Shown: positions 21,777 to 31,383, counted from the stretch's first letter. The stretch: DNA of 48,002 nt from Natronococcus jeotgali DSM 18795 (GCF_000337695.1 NZ_AOIA01000141.1:1557-49558); one strand, 5' to 3'. Made by a program: numbers and translations. The notes: a model not told the origin generated them from the letters alone.

Positions 21777-22598
21777 ATGCGGGAGTATCTGATCGCGATC
21801 GTCGCGGGAGTCGTCCAGGGGATCGTGGAGTGGTTGCCGGTCTCGAGCCAGGGGAACCTCTCGATGGTGCTCGCGATCATGCGGGTGGACCCGGAGGCGG
21901 CGGTGCAACTTGCGCTGTTCTTTCAGGTTGGAACGACCCTCTCCGCGGCGACGTACTACCGGGACGACATCGCGACCGCGCTCGCAAGCGTCCCGGACTG
22001 GCGTCCGACGTCGGCCTACGACGGCGACAGTGCGATCGCGACCTACGTGATCGTCGCCAGCCTGATGACCGGTGTCATCGGCATTCCACTGTACGTCTTC
22101 GCGGTCGATCTCGCCGGCCAGGTGTCGGGCGGGCTCTTCGTTACCGGGATCGGCATCCTGTTGATACTGACGGGCGTCGTCCAGCTCACCTCGGAGTCGG
22201 TTTCGATGGGCGGGCGCGACGACCCCACCCTGGTGGATTCGCTCGTCGTCGGGAGCGTACAGGGGCTCGCGATCCTCCCCGGGATCTCTCGCTCCGGCGT
22301 CACGACGAGCGCGCTCCTGTTCAGAAGCTACGAACCGCCCGCCGCGTTCCGACTCTCGTTTTTGCTCTCGATTCCCGCCAGTCTCGGGGCGGCCGCGCTC
22401 ACGATGGCGGACGCCGGCGGGGTGCCCGGAATCGGCGTCGGGCCTGCGGTCACCGCGCTCGCGGTGAGCGCCGCCGTGGGATACCTGACGATCGACGCGT
22501 TGATGCGGGTCGTCGAGCGGATCCCCTTCGCGGCGGTCTGTTTCGGTCTCGGTGGGTTGGCCGTCGTCGGGGGCGGGCTGGTCTCCGTGATCGCGTAG
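21777..22598 (+). CDS. uppP: Undecaprenyl-diphosphatase family protein (UppP/BacA)
   Basis: This 273-residue integral membrane protein starts at ATG 21777. The two family active-site motifs are present: 'GIVEWLPVSSQGNLSM' (E18, S23, S24) and 'LPGISRSGVTTSALL' (168-174). About eight hydrophobic segments cover most of the length. UppP removes the terminal phosphate of polyprenyl diphosphate to recycle the lipid carrier for glycan transfer. In archaea the substrate would be a dolichyl or related carrier used in protein glycosylation. It is transcribed alone, convergent with the zinc-ribbon gene. Confidence 0.9.
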   Translation: MREYLIAIVAGVVQGIVEWLPVSSQGNLSMVLAIMRVDPEAAVQLALFFQVGTTLSAATYYRDDIATALASVPDWRPTSAYDGDSAIATYVIVASLMTGVIGIPLYVFAVDLAGQVSGGLFVTGIGILLILTGVVQLTSESVSMGGRDDPTLVDSLVVGSVQGLAILPGISRSGVTTSALLFRSYEPPAAFRLSFLLSIPASLGAAALTMADAGGVPGIGVGPAVTALAVSAAVGYLTIDALMRVVERIPFAAVCFGLGGLAVVGGGLVSVIA

Positions 22599-22624
22599 GT
22601 CGACCCGCGCTCGAGCCGTCCGTC

Positions 22625-22813
22625 TCACCCCCGAACGTCGGTCCCTTCCGAGTCACTTCCGGGAGTCGAAAAGGCTTCGAACGTCGTGCAACCGCAGGAC
22701 TTGCAGCCGCCGGGACTGCCGATCGGCATCATGCTGCCGTCGGCGAGCTCCCTGGCCGCGTATGTCCGTCCACACGTCGCACAGACGGCGAGTCCGCGTG
22801 ATTCGTCCACCAT
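22625..22813 (-). CDS. Small zinc-ribbon protein
   Basis: This 62-residue protein has C11-x2-C14 ('VCATCGRTYAARELADGS') and a second pair, C37-x2-C40-x-C42 (GGCKSCGCTTFEAF). This is a zinc ribbon of a kind common and uncharacterised in haloarchaea. Start ATG 22811-22813 lies 160 bases from the divergent transporter start. No function can be assigned. Confidence 0.75.
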   Translation of the reverse strand: MVDESRGLAVCATCGRTYAARELADGSMMPIGSPGGCKSCGCTTFEAFSTPGSDSEGTDVRG

Positions 22814-22972
22814 ACCGTACCGGGGCGCGCGAACCGGATAAGCGACGTGTGAGTGTAGCCGTAGTAACAGCGGTCCCTCGAGCGGTCTTGCGGCCGATCG
22901 GTCGGCGCGCCGTCCCCGAGGCCGCGACCGGAACTCGACTCTCTTTTGGACGGGGCGTTCTACTGGCGGACT

Positions 22973-24013
22973 ATGGCCGACTCCCAGGGGCTCGCCGAAC
23001 AGACCGCACTCGGGATCGTCGCGGCGGTCAGCGGCGTTCTCGCGCTGGCGCTCGTCCTGCCGTACCTCCAGTACGTGTTGCTCGCCGTCGTGCTCGCGTA
23101 CGTCCTCGCGCCCGCCCAGGCCGCCCTCGAGCGGGTGCTGAGTCCGACTGCGTCGGCGGTGTCGCTACTGGCAGGCTCGCTACTCGCGCTGGTCCTGCCG
23201 GTGTTGTACGTCCTCGTCGTCGCCGTCCGCCAGGCCGCCGCGCTCGCGGACACCGTTCAGCGGCGGGGACTGGACGCGGCGGCGGTTCAACGGCGACTCG
23301 AGGCGTTCGGCTACCGGTTCGACCCCGAGGCCGCGCTTGCGGCGTACGAGGCCAATCAGAGCCAGATCGACGACGGCCTCCACGGGCTTCACGGGGCGGT
23401 GACGGGCGCCCTCGAGTTCCTCGGCGGGCTCCCGTCGATCGCGTTCGGGCTCACGGTGACGGCGTTCGTCCTCTTCGGGTTGCTCCGGGACGGGGATCGC
23501 TTCGTCGACTGGCTCCAGACGGTCGTGCCGATCGGCGACGACGCCAGGGACGAACTGTTCGCCGAACTGGATCGGCTCATGTGGGCGTCGGTGGTCGGCA
23601 ACGTGATCGTCTCGGCCGTTCAGGCGGCGCTGCTCGGTGCCGGCCTGTGGGTGCTCGAGGTGTCGGGCGTCGTCTTCCTGACGGTCGCGGCGTTCGTGCT
23701 CGCGCTGCTCCCGCTCGTCGGTGCGTTCGGCGTCTGGGTGCCGGCGTCGGGCTACCTCCTCGCCGTCGGCCGCCCGCTGGCAGCGCTGGGGTTGGCCGGT
23801 TACGGCGCGCTCGTCAGCGCCTCCGACATGTACCTCCGACCGGCGATCATCGGCAAAAGCGGCGCGCTCAGCTCGGCGGTCATCGTCGTGGGCATCTTCG
23901 GCGGCGTCGCGGTGCTGGGCGCCGTCGGGCTGTTCGTCGGTCCCGTCGTCCTCGGCGCAGCCAAGGTCGCGTTCGACCTCTACGGTCGGGAACGACGCGA
24001 CACGTCGGTGTAG
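22973..24013 (+). CDS. AI-2E/PerM family membrane transporter
   Basis: This 346-residue protein starts at ATG 22973 (a GTG at 22946 is less likely). It has two hydrophobic segments near the N-terminus ('VAAVSGVLALALVLPYLQYV', 'LLAVVLAYVLAPAQAALERV'), a central hydrophilic region (about 90-155), and a hydrophobic C-terminal half with 'GLLRDGDRFVDWLQTVVPIG' and 'LVGAFGVWVPASGYLLAVGR'. This is the AI-2E/PerM layout of about eight helices. Members have been linked to autoinducer export and Na+/H+ antiport. The substrate in haloarchaea is unknown. Confidence 0.85.
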   Translation: MADSQGLAEQTALGIVAAVSGVLALALVLPYLQYVLLAVVLAYVLAPAQAALERVLSPTASAVSLLAGSLLALVLPVLYVLVVAVRQAAALADTVQRRGLDAAAVQRRLEAFGYRFDPEAALAAYEANQSQIDDGLHGLHGAVTGALEFLGGLPSIAFGLTVTAFVLFGLLRDGDRFVDWLQTVVPIGDDARDELFAELDRLMWASVVGNVIVSAVQAALLGAGLWVLEVSGVVFLTVAAFVLALLPLVGAFGVWVPASGYLLAVGRPLAALGLAGYGALVSASDMYLRPAIIGKSGALSSAVIVVGIFGGVAVLGAVGLFVGPVVLGAAKVAFDLYGRERRDTSV

Positions 24014-24348
24014 GATCTCGGCCGTGTGTCGCCGGCCTCTCGCGTCGAACGATTCGCCACTCCTGTACGAGCCGACTCCGGTGGCCGGCTACGCCCCCTC
24101 GTCCCGACCTCGAGACCAGACGTTCGTCACGGAGTCGCCGTTCGGGGGCGTGTGGCTGACGTCTTTCATCGTTTGGGTGGTGTGTTTCGACATGGCCCGC
24201 CGTTCCCATCGAGAACGCATAGCCGTTTCGGTGGTGGAATAATTACAATATAATGTGTTTATACACCGTGGTACGAGGTGGCTACGAGCGGTCCTCGGTT
24301 CGGGTCGAGAACGCGACGGGATCTCGTCGAGCGAACGCGGCGCCGGAA
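24014..24348. other. Intergenic stretch
   Basis: I see no gene. AT-rich sequence at about 24238-24262 (TACAATATAATG, TTTATACACC) resembles a promoter, but no plausible start follows on the plus strand. Confidence 0.4.
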
Positions 24349-24648
24349 CTAGGCGGCCGTAACGCGGATCTCGCCGTCGGCGGTAACGGTGACCGAACAG
24401 TCGTTGTACTCGAAGGTTACCGAGCCGTCGCTCCGGAGGCCGTCGGCCCGGGGCTCGAACAGGCGCTCGAGCGCCTCCGGGTTGACCGCGTAGTACAGCG
24501 GCTCGAGATCGATCGGATCGGCGTCGCGGTAGGTCGCGACCGCCTCGGCGACCGCGACGCTGAGCGGCGCGTCGTCGAGTCGGTCGTACTGGGTGACGTA
24601 GCAGTCGGTCGTCGATACGGAGATCGATTGTGGCGTCGTTTCAGTCAT
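24349..24648 (-). CDS. HalOD1 output-domain protein
   Basis: This 99-residue stand-alone HalOD1 domain shows 'LSVAVAEAVATYRDADPIDL', EPLYYAVNPEALERLF (the conserved Pro-L-Y...V-PEAL helix) and two strands 'GSVTFEYNDCSVTVTADGEI'. It lies directly downstream of the PAS/GAF regulator on the same strand, 97 bases from that gene's stop, so it may act in the same signalling pathway. A second copy is at 2775-3053. Confidence 0.88.
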   Translation of the reverse strand: MTETTPQSISVSTTDCYVTQYDRLDDAPLSVAVAEAVATYRDADPIDLEPLYYAVNPEALERLFEPRADGLRSDGSVTFEYNDCSVTVTADGEIRVTAA

Positions 24649-24745
24649 AGTGCCCCACTGTGAGTCGACGACGATCCTTCTCGACTCCGGGCAAAGAGTC
24701 TGATCGTTAACCGTGTAACGGGTGGTCGGATCGGCGGTTAAGATA

Positions 24746-27700
24746 TTAACCGTCGGTCGTCACGCCCTCGAACAGCGTCCCGAAGAGCTTCCCCTCGACG
24801 TACCGCACGTGCTTGTGAAAGGCCGGCGGCGAGATCGACAGCGAGTCGGCGACCGCCTCGCCCGTCGTCCGGCGGGGCCACTCGAAAAAGCCGCTGTGGT
24901 ACGCCGTCCGGACGACCTCCCGTTGGCGGGGCGTGAGCTGTTCGAGGAGCGCCTTGCGCGCCGGCCCGCCGAGCGAGGGGCCGTCGTTCGAGGGGCGGTC
25001 CCGCCGCGCGATCATCGAGGCCGAGAGACCGCGGCGCTCGAGCGCCGAGAGAACGGTCCGGAGTTCGAGTCCCGCGGGGAGATCGACTGTCGCTCGGCGG
25101 TCCGTCCCGTCGCAGACCAGCTCGCGCAGCGTGGCGCCGTGGTTCCCGACGACCGTTCCGACGAACGGTCCCGTCACCCGGAGCTGGACGAGCGTGCGGT
25201 CCGCCGAGGCGGTCAACACCGTCGGGTTCTCGACTCCCTCGACCGACGCCTCGAGCTCGTCGGCGTCGATCGCGGGCTCGAGGGAGACGAACGCGAGCGC
25301 GGCGCCGTCGTCCTGCAGGGTCGCTCCCTCGAACGCGAGCCGGCGGTCGAGGCGGTCGGCGAACCGACACAGCGGCGACGCGGTCGTCAGCGCGAGTTCG
25401 ACCTCCGTGACCTCGTCCTCGAGCAGCGCGTTCTTTCGCTGCACGGCGTCGATCGCGTACGCGATCGTCTCTCCGAGCTCGGCGAGGACCGACTCGAACG
25501 ACTCGTCGAAGGCGTTCGGTTCGTCGCCGTACGCCGAGAGCACGCCGTAGAGGTGGCCGTCGTACACCAGCGGTACCGAGAGCACCGACTGGAAGCTCCG
25601 CGAGAGCGCGTCGGTTCGCCAGGCCCCGTCCTGGACGTTGTCGGCGACGTTTCCGACGACGACCTGACGACGGGTTCGGGCGGCTCGGCCCGACGGCTCC
25701 GCGGCGGAGTCGTCGACGGCCGTCGCCGTGATCGCCTCGAGGTAGCCCCGCTCGAGGCCGGCGCGGGCCCGGGGTCGGATCCGACTCCCGCTCGGGTCGG
25801 GGTCGCCGATCCAGGCGAACGAGCAGCCGTCGGTCTCGACGAGCGTGTTGCAGACCCCCCGTTCGATCGCCTCCCGCGAGTCGGCCCGCAGCAGGTGTTC
25901 CTCGATTCGCTGGCGCACCCGACTGGCGGCGTTCAGCCGCTCGAGGTGACGGTTCTGTCGTTTCAGCTCGCGCTCGCTGTCGTGGAGGCGGCGGGTCTGC
26001 CCGATCCGGTCGAGCGCCGCCTCGGCGGTGGTCGCGAACAGCTGGACCAGCTCGACGGTGTCCTCGTCGTACCGGTCGGCGGCGGTCGACACCGCCGCGA
26101 AGACGCCGTGTTCGCCCAGCGGGATGTAGAGGCCGCTCCGGACGCTCGTCGAGGCGTCGTAGACGTGTTCGGATTCGCGGACGTCACGGAACACCGACGG
26201 CTCGCCGGTAGCGAACGTCTCCCAGGTGATCCCCTCGTCGGGTTCGAGGTGCGGCGGCGTGCCGACCGCCCGCTCGAGCTCGCTCGAGTACGCCGCCGGC
26301 ACGAGTTCGTTGCGGCACTCGTCGAACCGGTAGACGATGCTGTCGAGGTCGAGGATCTCGTCGGCGACGTCGACGATGTACTCGCAGGCTTCCGCCTTGG
26401 AGTCGACGGTCAGCAGGTGACTGGTGGCCTCGTGGAGCGCGTTCAGCGCGTCTCGGTACTGGGCGCGCTCGGTGACGTCGATCGCGACGCCGATGACGCG
26501 GGTAACCGCGCCGTCCTCGACGACGGGGCGGTACCACGACTCGAACGTCCGATCGCGGATCCGGCGCTCCTCGTGGACGGACTCGCCCTCGAGGGCCGCC
26601 CTCGCGTCGGCGCGGATCTCGGGGTACGCCTCGAAGAGCTCGAAGAAGGACTCGCCGAGGGCCTCGGTCGACTCGAAGCCGATGTTCTCCAGGCCTCGCC
26701 CCTCCGAGAGCGTAACCGTCCCCTCGTCGTCGAGGACGTAGTGGATGACGGGCGCGTTCTCGACGACCATCCGTAGACGCTCGGTTCGTTCGGCCAACTT
26801 CCGCTCGCGCTCGATCCGATCGGTGATGTCCCGGAAGTAGACCGAGAGTCCGGTCTCGGACGGGTAGGCGTGGATCTCCATCCAGATACCCAGCGACTCC
26901 GAGTAGCGGTCCCAGGAGACCGACTCCTGTCGGTCCATCGCCTCCTCGAACCGCTCGAACAGCTCCGAGCGGAACCCGTGGGGGAACAGCTCTCGGACGT
27001 CCTCGCCGAGCAGTGCCGACCGGGGAGAGCCCAGCAGCTCCACGGCCCGGTTGTTGACGTACGTGAACCGCCAGTCCGAGTCGAGGGCGTAGAACGCGTC
27101 GCTGACACGCTCGAGGGACTCGGCCAGTCCGCGCTCGAGCCGGTAGTAGCGGGTGACGTCCCGAACGGAGGCGACCACCCCGCCGACGTCGGGATCGTCG
27201 AGGTGGTTCGCGAGGGTCGCCTCGTGAACGCGCCAGGAGCCGTCCCGGCGATAGCGGTAGCTGACGGTCCGCGTCTCTCCCGGCGGGTCGGCGCGGACGG
27301 CGTCGAACGCGTCCGCGACGACCGCCCTGTCCTCGGGGTGGACGGCGTCGAAGATCCGATCGACGTCGAACGGGGTCGCCTCGAGCCCGGTGACGCGCTC
27401 GAGGCCCGGTCCCGCGTCGGCGAGTCGTCCCGCGTCGTCGAAGACGAGCATCAGGTCCGAGGAGTGCTCGAGCAGCGACCGGTACCGCGACTCCGGGCGG
27501 TCGCCCGACGCGACCGACAGCCGAAGCCGCTGTGTAAGGACCGACGGGCGTTCGCTCTCCCGCGCGCCGACGACGTCGGCCGCGCCCGCGGAGAGCAACG
27601 CGTCGACGTCGGCCTCGAGGACGTCGTCGACGACGAAGACCACCGGGAGCCGCTCCCCCGCCTCGCGGAGGACGTCCCGATCGTCGGTCAGCACGCAGTC

Positions 27701-27865
27701 GACGGCGGCGAGTCGCTCGGACGCGAGGTCGCGGGACGGAGCGGCGTCGACGCGGACTGCGTCGCGGTCCGCGAGGGCGGTCGCCGCGCGCTCGGTCCAG
27801 GGGTGCGAGCCGACGACGAGCGCGCGAACGGGCGTCGCCCCCGCGGGCTCGAGTCCGGAATCCAT
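24746..27865 (-). CDS. PAS/GAF sensor with bat-type HTH output
   Basis: This 1039-residue cytosolic regulator uses start ATG 27863-27865 in preference to an upstream one. Order: a degenerate receiver-like domain (about 10-115, 'VRALVVGSHPWTERAATALA', 'DCVLTDDRDVLREAGERLPV'), PAS domains at about 125-240, 250-360 and 370-475 ('LLEHSSDLMLVFDDAGRLAD', 'FYALDSDWRFTYVNNRAVEL', 'VVENAPVIHYVLDDEGTVTL'), and GAF domains at about 490-640 and 665-800. Then come the bacterio-opsin-activator region and the HTH-10 ('LTPRQREVVRTAYHSGFFEW', 'TTGEAVADSLSISPPAFHKH'). There is no histidine kinase domain. It should therefore couple redox, light or ligand sensing directly to transcription, as in Bat of Halobacterium. 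Target genes are unknown. Confidence 0.9.
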   Translation of the reverse strand: MDSGLEPAGATPVRALVVGSHPWTERAATALADRDAVRVDAAPSRDLASERLAAVDCVLTDDRDVLREAGERLPVVFVVDDVLEADVDALLSAGAADVVGARESERPSVLTQRLRLSVASGDRPESRYRSLLEHSSDLMLVFDDAGRLADAGPGLERVTGLEATPFDVDRIFDAVHPEDRAVVADAFDAVRADPPGETRTVSYRYRRDGSWRVHEATLANHLDDPDVGGVVASVRDVTRYYRLERGLAESLERVSDAFYALDSDWRFTYVNNRAVELLGSPRSALLGEDVRELFPHGFRSELFERFEEAMDRQESVSWDRYSESLGIWMEIHAYPSETGLSVYFRDITDRIERERKLAERTERLRMVVENAPVIHYVLDDEGTVTLSEGRGLENIGFESTEALGESFFELFEAYPEIRADARAALEGESVHEERRIRDRTFESWYRPVVEDGAVTRVIGVAIDVTERAQYRDALNALHEATSHLLTVDSKAEACEYIVDVADEILDLDSIVYRFDECRNELVPAAYSSELERAVGTPPHLEPDEGITWETFATGEPSVFRDVRESEHVYDASTSVRSGLYIPLGEHGVFAAVSTAADRYDEDTVELVQLFATTAEAALDRIGQTRRLHDSERELKRQNRHLERLNAASRVRQRIEEHLLRADSREAIERGVCNTLVETDGCSFAWIGDPDPSGSRIRPRARAGLERGYLEAITATAVDDSAAEPSGRAARTRRQVVVGNVADNVQDGAWRTDALSRSFQSVLSVPLVYDGHLYGVLSAYGDEPNAFDESFESVLAELGETIAYAIDAVQRKNALLEDEVTEVELALTTASPLCRFADRLDRRLAFEGATLQDDGAALAFVSLEPAIDADELEASVEGVENPTVLTASADRTLVQLRVTGPFVGTVVGNHGATLRELVCDGTDRRATVDLPAGLELRTVLSALERRGLSASMIARRDRPSNDGPSLGGPARKALLEQLTPRQREVVRTAYHSGFFEWPRRTTGEAVADSLSISPPAFHKHVRYVEGKLFGTLFEGVTTDG

Positions 27866-27940
27866 ACCTCCGCTGGGGTGGGCGCGGGTAAAAACGTCGC
27901 GACGGTTCAATCGTGCGCCGGCGTCGGGGTCGCCGACGGC

Positions 27941-29608
27941 TCAGAAGCCGATCGGCGAGCCGTCCTTACGGGGTTCGGTCGCGCCGGACAGCGTCCCCCC
28001 GTTTCGACGGACGGCCTGGGCCCCGCCGAACATCACCGGCGGGAGGACGGGGACGTCGTGGCCCTTGCGGGCGAGCTTGGCGGCACCGGGCAGCCGTTCC
28101 TCGATCGCGAGCTGGCCGTCCTCGCGGTAGCGCCAGCGCGGGCGGTCGAGCGCCTCCTGGAGGTCCATGTCGTAGTCGACGAGATTCGAGAGCACCTGGA
28201 CGTGGCCCTGGGGCTGCATGTACCCGCCCATGACGCCGAAGGCGAGCCAGTCGTCCGCCTCGAGCTTCGCGATCGCGGGGACCAGCGTGTGAAACGGCCG
28301 CTTGCCCGGCTCGAGACTGTTGGGGTGGTCGGGGTCGAGCGAGAACGACGCCCCGCGGTTCTGGAGCGCGATCCCGGTGTCGCCGGCGACCAGGCCGCTG
28401 CCGAAGCCGGCGAACCGCGAGTTGATGTAGGAGACGAGGTTGCCCGCCTCGTCCCCGACCGTGAGCAGGACGGTGTCGGCGTCCTCGGCCGCGCTCGTCG
28501 GCACCCCGATCTCGGGATCTCGGATCGGCGCGTCGCCGATCGCGTCGGCGCGCTCGCGGGCGTACGCCTTCGAGGCCAGCGGCGGGACCTCCTCGAACTC
28601 GGGGTCGGCGACGTAGTGGTGGCCGTCGACGAACGCCAGCTTCATCGCCTCCGCGAAGGCGTGGACCCGCTCGGGCGAGTCGTAGTCGTGCTCGCCCGCG
28701 CCGATCTCCTCGGCGATGTTCAGCGCCTCGAGCGCGACCAGCCCCTGGTTGTTCGGCGGGAGTTCGTACACCTCGCAGCCGTTGTAGGTCGTGCTGACGG
28801 GCTCGACGAACTCCGGCGAGAACTCGGCGAGGTCCTCGCGGGTCAGAAAGCCACCTGCGGACTGGATCTCCTCGACGATCTCGTCGGCGATCTCGCCCTC
28901 GTAGAAGGCGTCTGCACCCTCCTCGGCGATCCGCCGGAGGGAGTCGCCCAGCCGCGGCAGCGTGACCGTCTGGCCGACGTCGGGCGCCTCGCCGCCGAAG
29001 AGGTAGGCCTCGCGGGCGTGCTCGTCGGTGAAGAGCTCCTCGGCGCCCGCCCAGTGGCCCGCGACGATCGGCGAGACGGGATATCCCTCCGTCGCGTAGT
29101 GAATCGCTGGCTCGAGGGCCTCCGCGAGCGAGAGCGTCCCCAGCTCCTCGATCGTCGCCTCCCACCCGCGGGCCGTCCCGGGCACGGTCACGGCGTGGGG
29201 ACCCAAGAACGGCATCTCGAGTTCGTCGCCGCCGGCGCCGCCGTCGACGGCGTATCCGCGGGACTCGGGGTAGTACGCCGAGACGTCGTCGGCGTCCGCG
29301 AGGGCGCCGCGGACGTTCTCGATCGTCGCGTCGGCCGGCGCGGGACCACACGAGCGCATCGCGCCGACCTCGCCGTCGGCGGTGCGGTACAGCGCGAAGA
29401 CGTCCCCGCCAAGTCCCGTCGAGGTGGGTTCGACGACGTTGAGCGCGGCCGCGGTCGCGACCGCGGCGTCGAAGGCGTTCCCGCCCTCCCGCAGGATCGA
29501 CAGGCCCGCCTCCGCGGCGAGGGGCTGGCTCGTCGCGACCATCCCGCGGTTGGCGTAGGCCGTCGAGCGCCTCGAGTCGAATCGGTCCGGATCGACTGCG
29601 GTATCCAT
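27941..29608 (-). CDS. ggt: Gamma-glutamyltransferase
   Basis: This 555-residue N-terminal-nucleophile hydrolase starts at ATG 29606-29608. Motifs: 'RGMVATSQPLAAEAGLSILR' and 'GGNAFDAAVATAAALNVVEP' at the N-terminus, the autoprocessing threonine near residue 378 in ADTVLLTVGDEAGN, then 'INSRFAGFGSGLVAGDTGIA', 'LQNRGASFSLDPDHPNSLEP' and the oxyanion-loop region 'GVMGGYMQPQGHVQVLSNLV'. It transfers or hydrolyses gamma-glutamyl groups. In haloarchaea, which use gamma-glutamylcysteine as main thiol, it may recycle that compound or serve peptide catabolism. It lies alone between the sensor and the methyltransferase. Confidence 0.92.
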   Translation of the reverse strand: MDTAVDPDRFDSRRSTAYANRGMVATSQPLAAEAGLSILREGGNAFDAAVATAAALNVVEPTSTGLGGDVFALYRTADGEVGAMRSCGPAPADATIENVRGALADADDVSAYYPESRGYAVDGGAGGDELEMPFLGPHAVTVPGTARGWEATIEELGTLSLAEALEPAIHYATEGYPVSPIVAGHWAGAEELFTDEHAREAYLFGGEAPDVGQTVTLPRLGDSLRRIAEEGADAFYEGEIADEIVEEIQSAGGFLTREDLAEFSPEFVEPVSTTYNGCEVYELPPNNQGLVALEALNIAEEIGAGEHDYDSPERVHAFAEAMKLAFVDGHHYVADPEFEEVPPLASKAYARERADAIGDAPIRDPEIGVPTSAAEDADTVLLTVGDEAGNLVSYINSRFAGFGSGLVAGDTGIALQNRGASFSLDPDHPNSLEPGKRPFHTLVPAIAKLEADDWLAFGVMGGYMQPQGHVQVLSNLVDYDMDLQEALDRPRWRYREDGQLAIEERLPGAAKLARKGHDVPVLPPVMFGGAQAVRRNGGTLSGATEPRKDGSPIGF

Positions 29609-29681
29609 CGATCGTACGGGCGTTGTCACCATGCAAAACGCTAGCGGTCCCGGAAGGTTCGTCGGGCCCGCCCTCGAGACC

Positions 29682-30740
29682 TCACTCGAGGACGAGCGGT
29701 TCGTGGACCGCCCGGTAGCCCTCGCCGCCCTCGAGGGGCTCGAGCCCGCCGACCTCGCGGAACCGTATCTCGCGTTCCATCTTCGTCATCACGGGCGTGT
29801 CGTAGTGAACGGCCTCGTAGGAGAGCTCCTCGCCCTCGCGGCGGCGCTGGGCGACGAACTCGCGGTGGCGCTCGAGGCGGCGTCGCCCGATCGTCCGCGA
29901 CAGCTCCGGCGCGTCCTCGATGCGGTCGGCGAAGACCTCGCGGAAGGCGTCCTCGAGTTCGTACCCGATCGAGTTCCGCCCGGCACACAGCGCCGCCAGC
30001 GAGGTCGTGCCCGTCCCCCAGAACGGGTCGAGGACGGTGTCGCCGTAGGTCGAGTACATACAGCACAGCCGGTAGGGGATCTCGAGGGGGTAAGCCGCCG
30101 AGCGCTCCCGGAGCTCCTCGTGGTCGTCCTCGAGGGCCTGCAGCTCACCCCGGACGTCGGTCCAGACGTCGGTGAACCAGCGGTTGCGCTCCTCCCAGAA
30201 GTACGCGGCCTCGTAGCGTCGATCGGCACCCGGTTCGAACGAGCGACTCTCCCCGCCGTTGCGAAAGAGCAGGACGTACTCGTGCTCGAGCGTGACGTAG
30301 GCGTTGGGCGGGATCATCCCGCTGCCCATGAACTTCGCCGCGCTGTTTGCGGGTTTGCGCCAGAGGACGTCCGGCAGCGGGTCGAACCCGCGGGCCTCGA
30401 AGGCCTCGAGCACCCGGGCGTGGTTGGGGTAGACCCGGAAGCTGTCGTCGAGCGTGCGGGTCGCGTCGCCGACGTTGATACAGGCGATACCGCCGTCGAC
30501 GAGGACGCGCTCGAGCTCGTCCCAGACGGCCTCGAGCTGGGCGTGCATCGCCTCGAAGGCGGCCCGTCCGTCGCCGTCCTCGAGGGCCGTCCCGATCGCG
30601 GGATCGAGCGTAGTGAAGAGGTCGTCCCACATCTCGATCATCGGATACGGCGGGGACGTAACGACGAGCTCGACGGAGTCGTCGTCGACCGCCGAGAGCT
30701 CGCGGGCGTCGCCGACGACGACGCGGTGGGTCGTCTCCAT
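29682..30740 (-). CDS. DNA methyltransferase (TSPPY type), no restriction partner nearby
   Basis: This 352-residue protein has motif IV TSPPYP at 28-33 before motif I 'VLDPFWGTGTTSLAALCAG' at about 235-250, the beta-class order. TSPPY is more typical of N4-cytosine than of N6-adenine enzymes. It transfers methyl from S-adenosylmethionine to a defined DNA site. No nuclease gene is adjacent, so it is probably an orphan, either regulatory or a remnant of a defence system. Its high-GC codon use matches the core chromosome. The recognition site cannot be read from the sequence. Confidence 0.87.
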   Translation of the reverse strand: METTHRVVVGDARELSAVDDDSVELVVTSPPYPMIEMWDDLFTTLDPAIGTALEDGDGRAAFEAMHAQLEAVWDELERVLVDGGIACINVGDATRTLDDSFRVYPNHARVLEAFEARGFDPLPDVLWRKPANSAAKFMGSGMIPPNAYVTLEHEYVLLFRNGGESRSFEPGADRRYEAAYFWEERNRWFTDVWTDVRGELQALEDDHEELRERSAAYPLEIPYRLCCMYSTYGDTVLDPFWGTGTTSLAALCAGRNSIGYELEDAFREVFADRIEDAPELSRTIGRRRLERHREFVAQRRREGEELSYEAVHYDTPVMTKMEREIRFREVGGLEPLEGGEGYRAVHEPLVLE

Positions 30741-30810
30741 CGAGTGGAGTGTGTCGGCGTCGCCCCCTTAGCTCCTTCGTCGAGGGCGTCCGAAAGAACG
30801 AGTCCGCGAG

Positions 30811-31383
30811 TTACTCCTCGTCGGCGTCGCCGGCCTCGGCCTCGAGCTCCTCGTCCTCGTCTTCGTCCTCGTCGGCGTCGGCGTCGATCTCGGTCGCCGG
30901 CTCGAACTCCTCGATCGGCTCCCAGTCCTCGTCGGCGTCGCCGCCGAAGCGACGGCGCAACGCGGCGATTCCGACGAGCAGCCCGGCCGCGAGCAGCAGC
31001 CGACCGAGCCAGCCCGAGGAGCCGCCGTCCTCGAGTTCGGCGTCGGGTTCGGCCTCGGCCGATTCGGCCGCCTCCTCGGTTTCGGCCTCGGTCTCGGCGT
31101 CCTCGGCGCCGCCGGTCACGTCCTCGATGATCTCGGGCTCCTCGACGTCCTCGAGGGAGACGTCCTCGAGGTCGGTCGATCCCCGACCCGCGAGGTAGCC
31201 GATCGCGGCGCCGACGCCGACCAGCGCGCCCGCGATCGGGAGGTTCTGCGAGCCGCCGTCGCTCCCCTCGGCCTCCTCGACGGCCTCGATGATCGACTCC
31301 CGCATCGAGGAGTCGAGTCCCTGTCCGACGAGTTCCTTGACGACGAGTTCCGACAGCGTCTGATCGGATTCGGTCTCTTCCAT
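30811..31383 (-). CDS. Haloarchaeal acidic membrane-associated protein
   Basis: This 190-residue protein starts at ATG 31381-31383 (the frame is open further upstream but without haloarchaeal-like composition). It has a helical N-terminus ('LSELVVKELVGQGLDSSMRE'), a short hydrophobic segment (NLPIAGALVGVGAAIGYLAG), an acidic low-complexity linker, and a second hydrophobic segment ('GWLGRLLLAAGLLVGIAALR') followed by a very acidic tail (DADADEDEDEDEEL). It is a conserved haloarchaeal type of unknown function. Two membrane spans are likely. Confidence 0.75.
   Translation of the reverse strand: MEETESDQTLSELVVKELVGQGLDSSMRESIIEAVEEAEGSDGGSQNLPIAGALVGVGAAIGYLAGRGSTDLEDVSLEDVEEPEIIEDVTGGAEDAETEAETEEAAESAEAEPDAELEDGGSSGWLGRLLLAAGLLVGIAALRRRFGGDADEDWEPIEEFEPATEIDADADEDEDEDEELEAEAGDADEE

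Noticed and set aside
27966-29636. Second minus-strand frame of 556 codons inside gamma-glutamyltransferase
   Set aside because: Extremely arginine-rich translation in a shifted frame of a recognised enzyme.
24722-29644. Very long open frames on the plus strand, 684 and 924 codons, opposite the sensor and gamma-glutamyltransferase genes
   Set aside because: They are antisense mirrors typical of GC-rich DNA. The minus-strand proteins have clear domains, while these are arginine/valine-rich and match no family.
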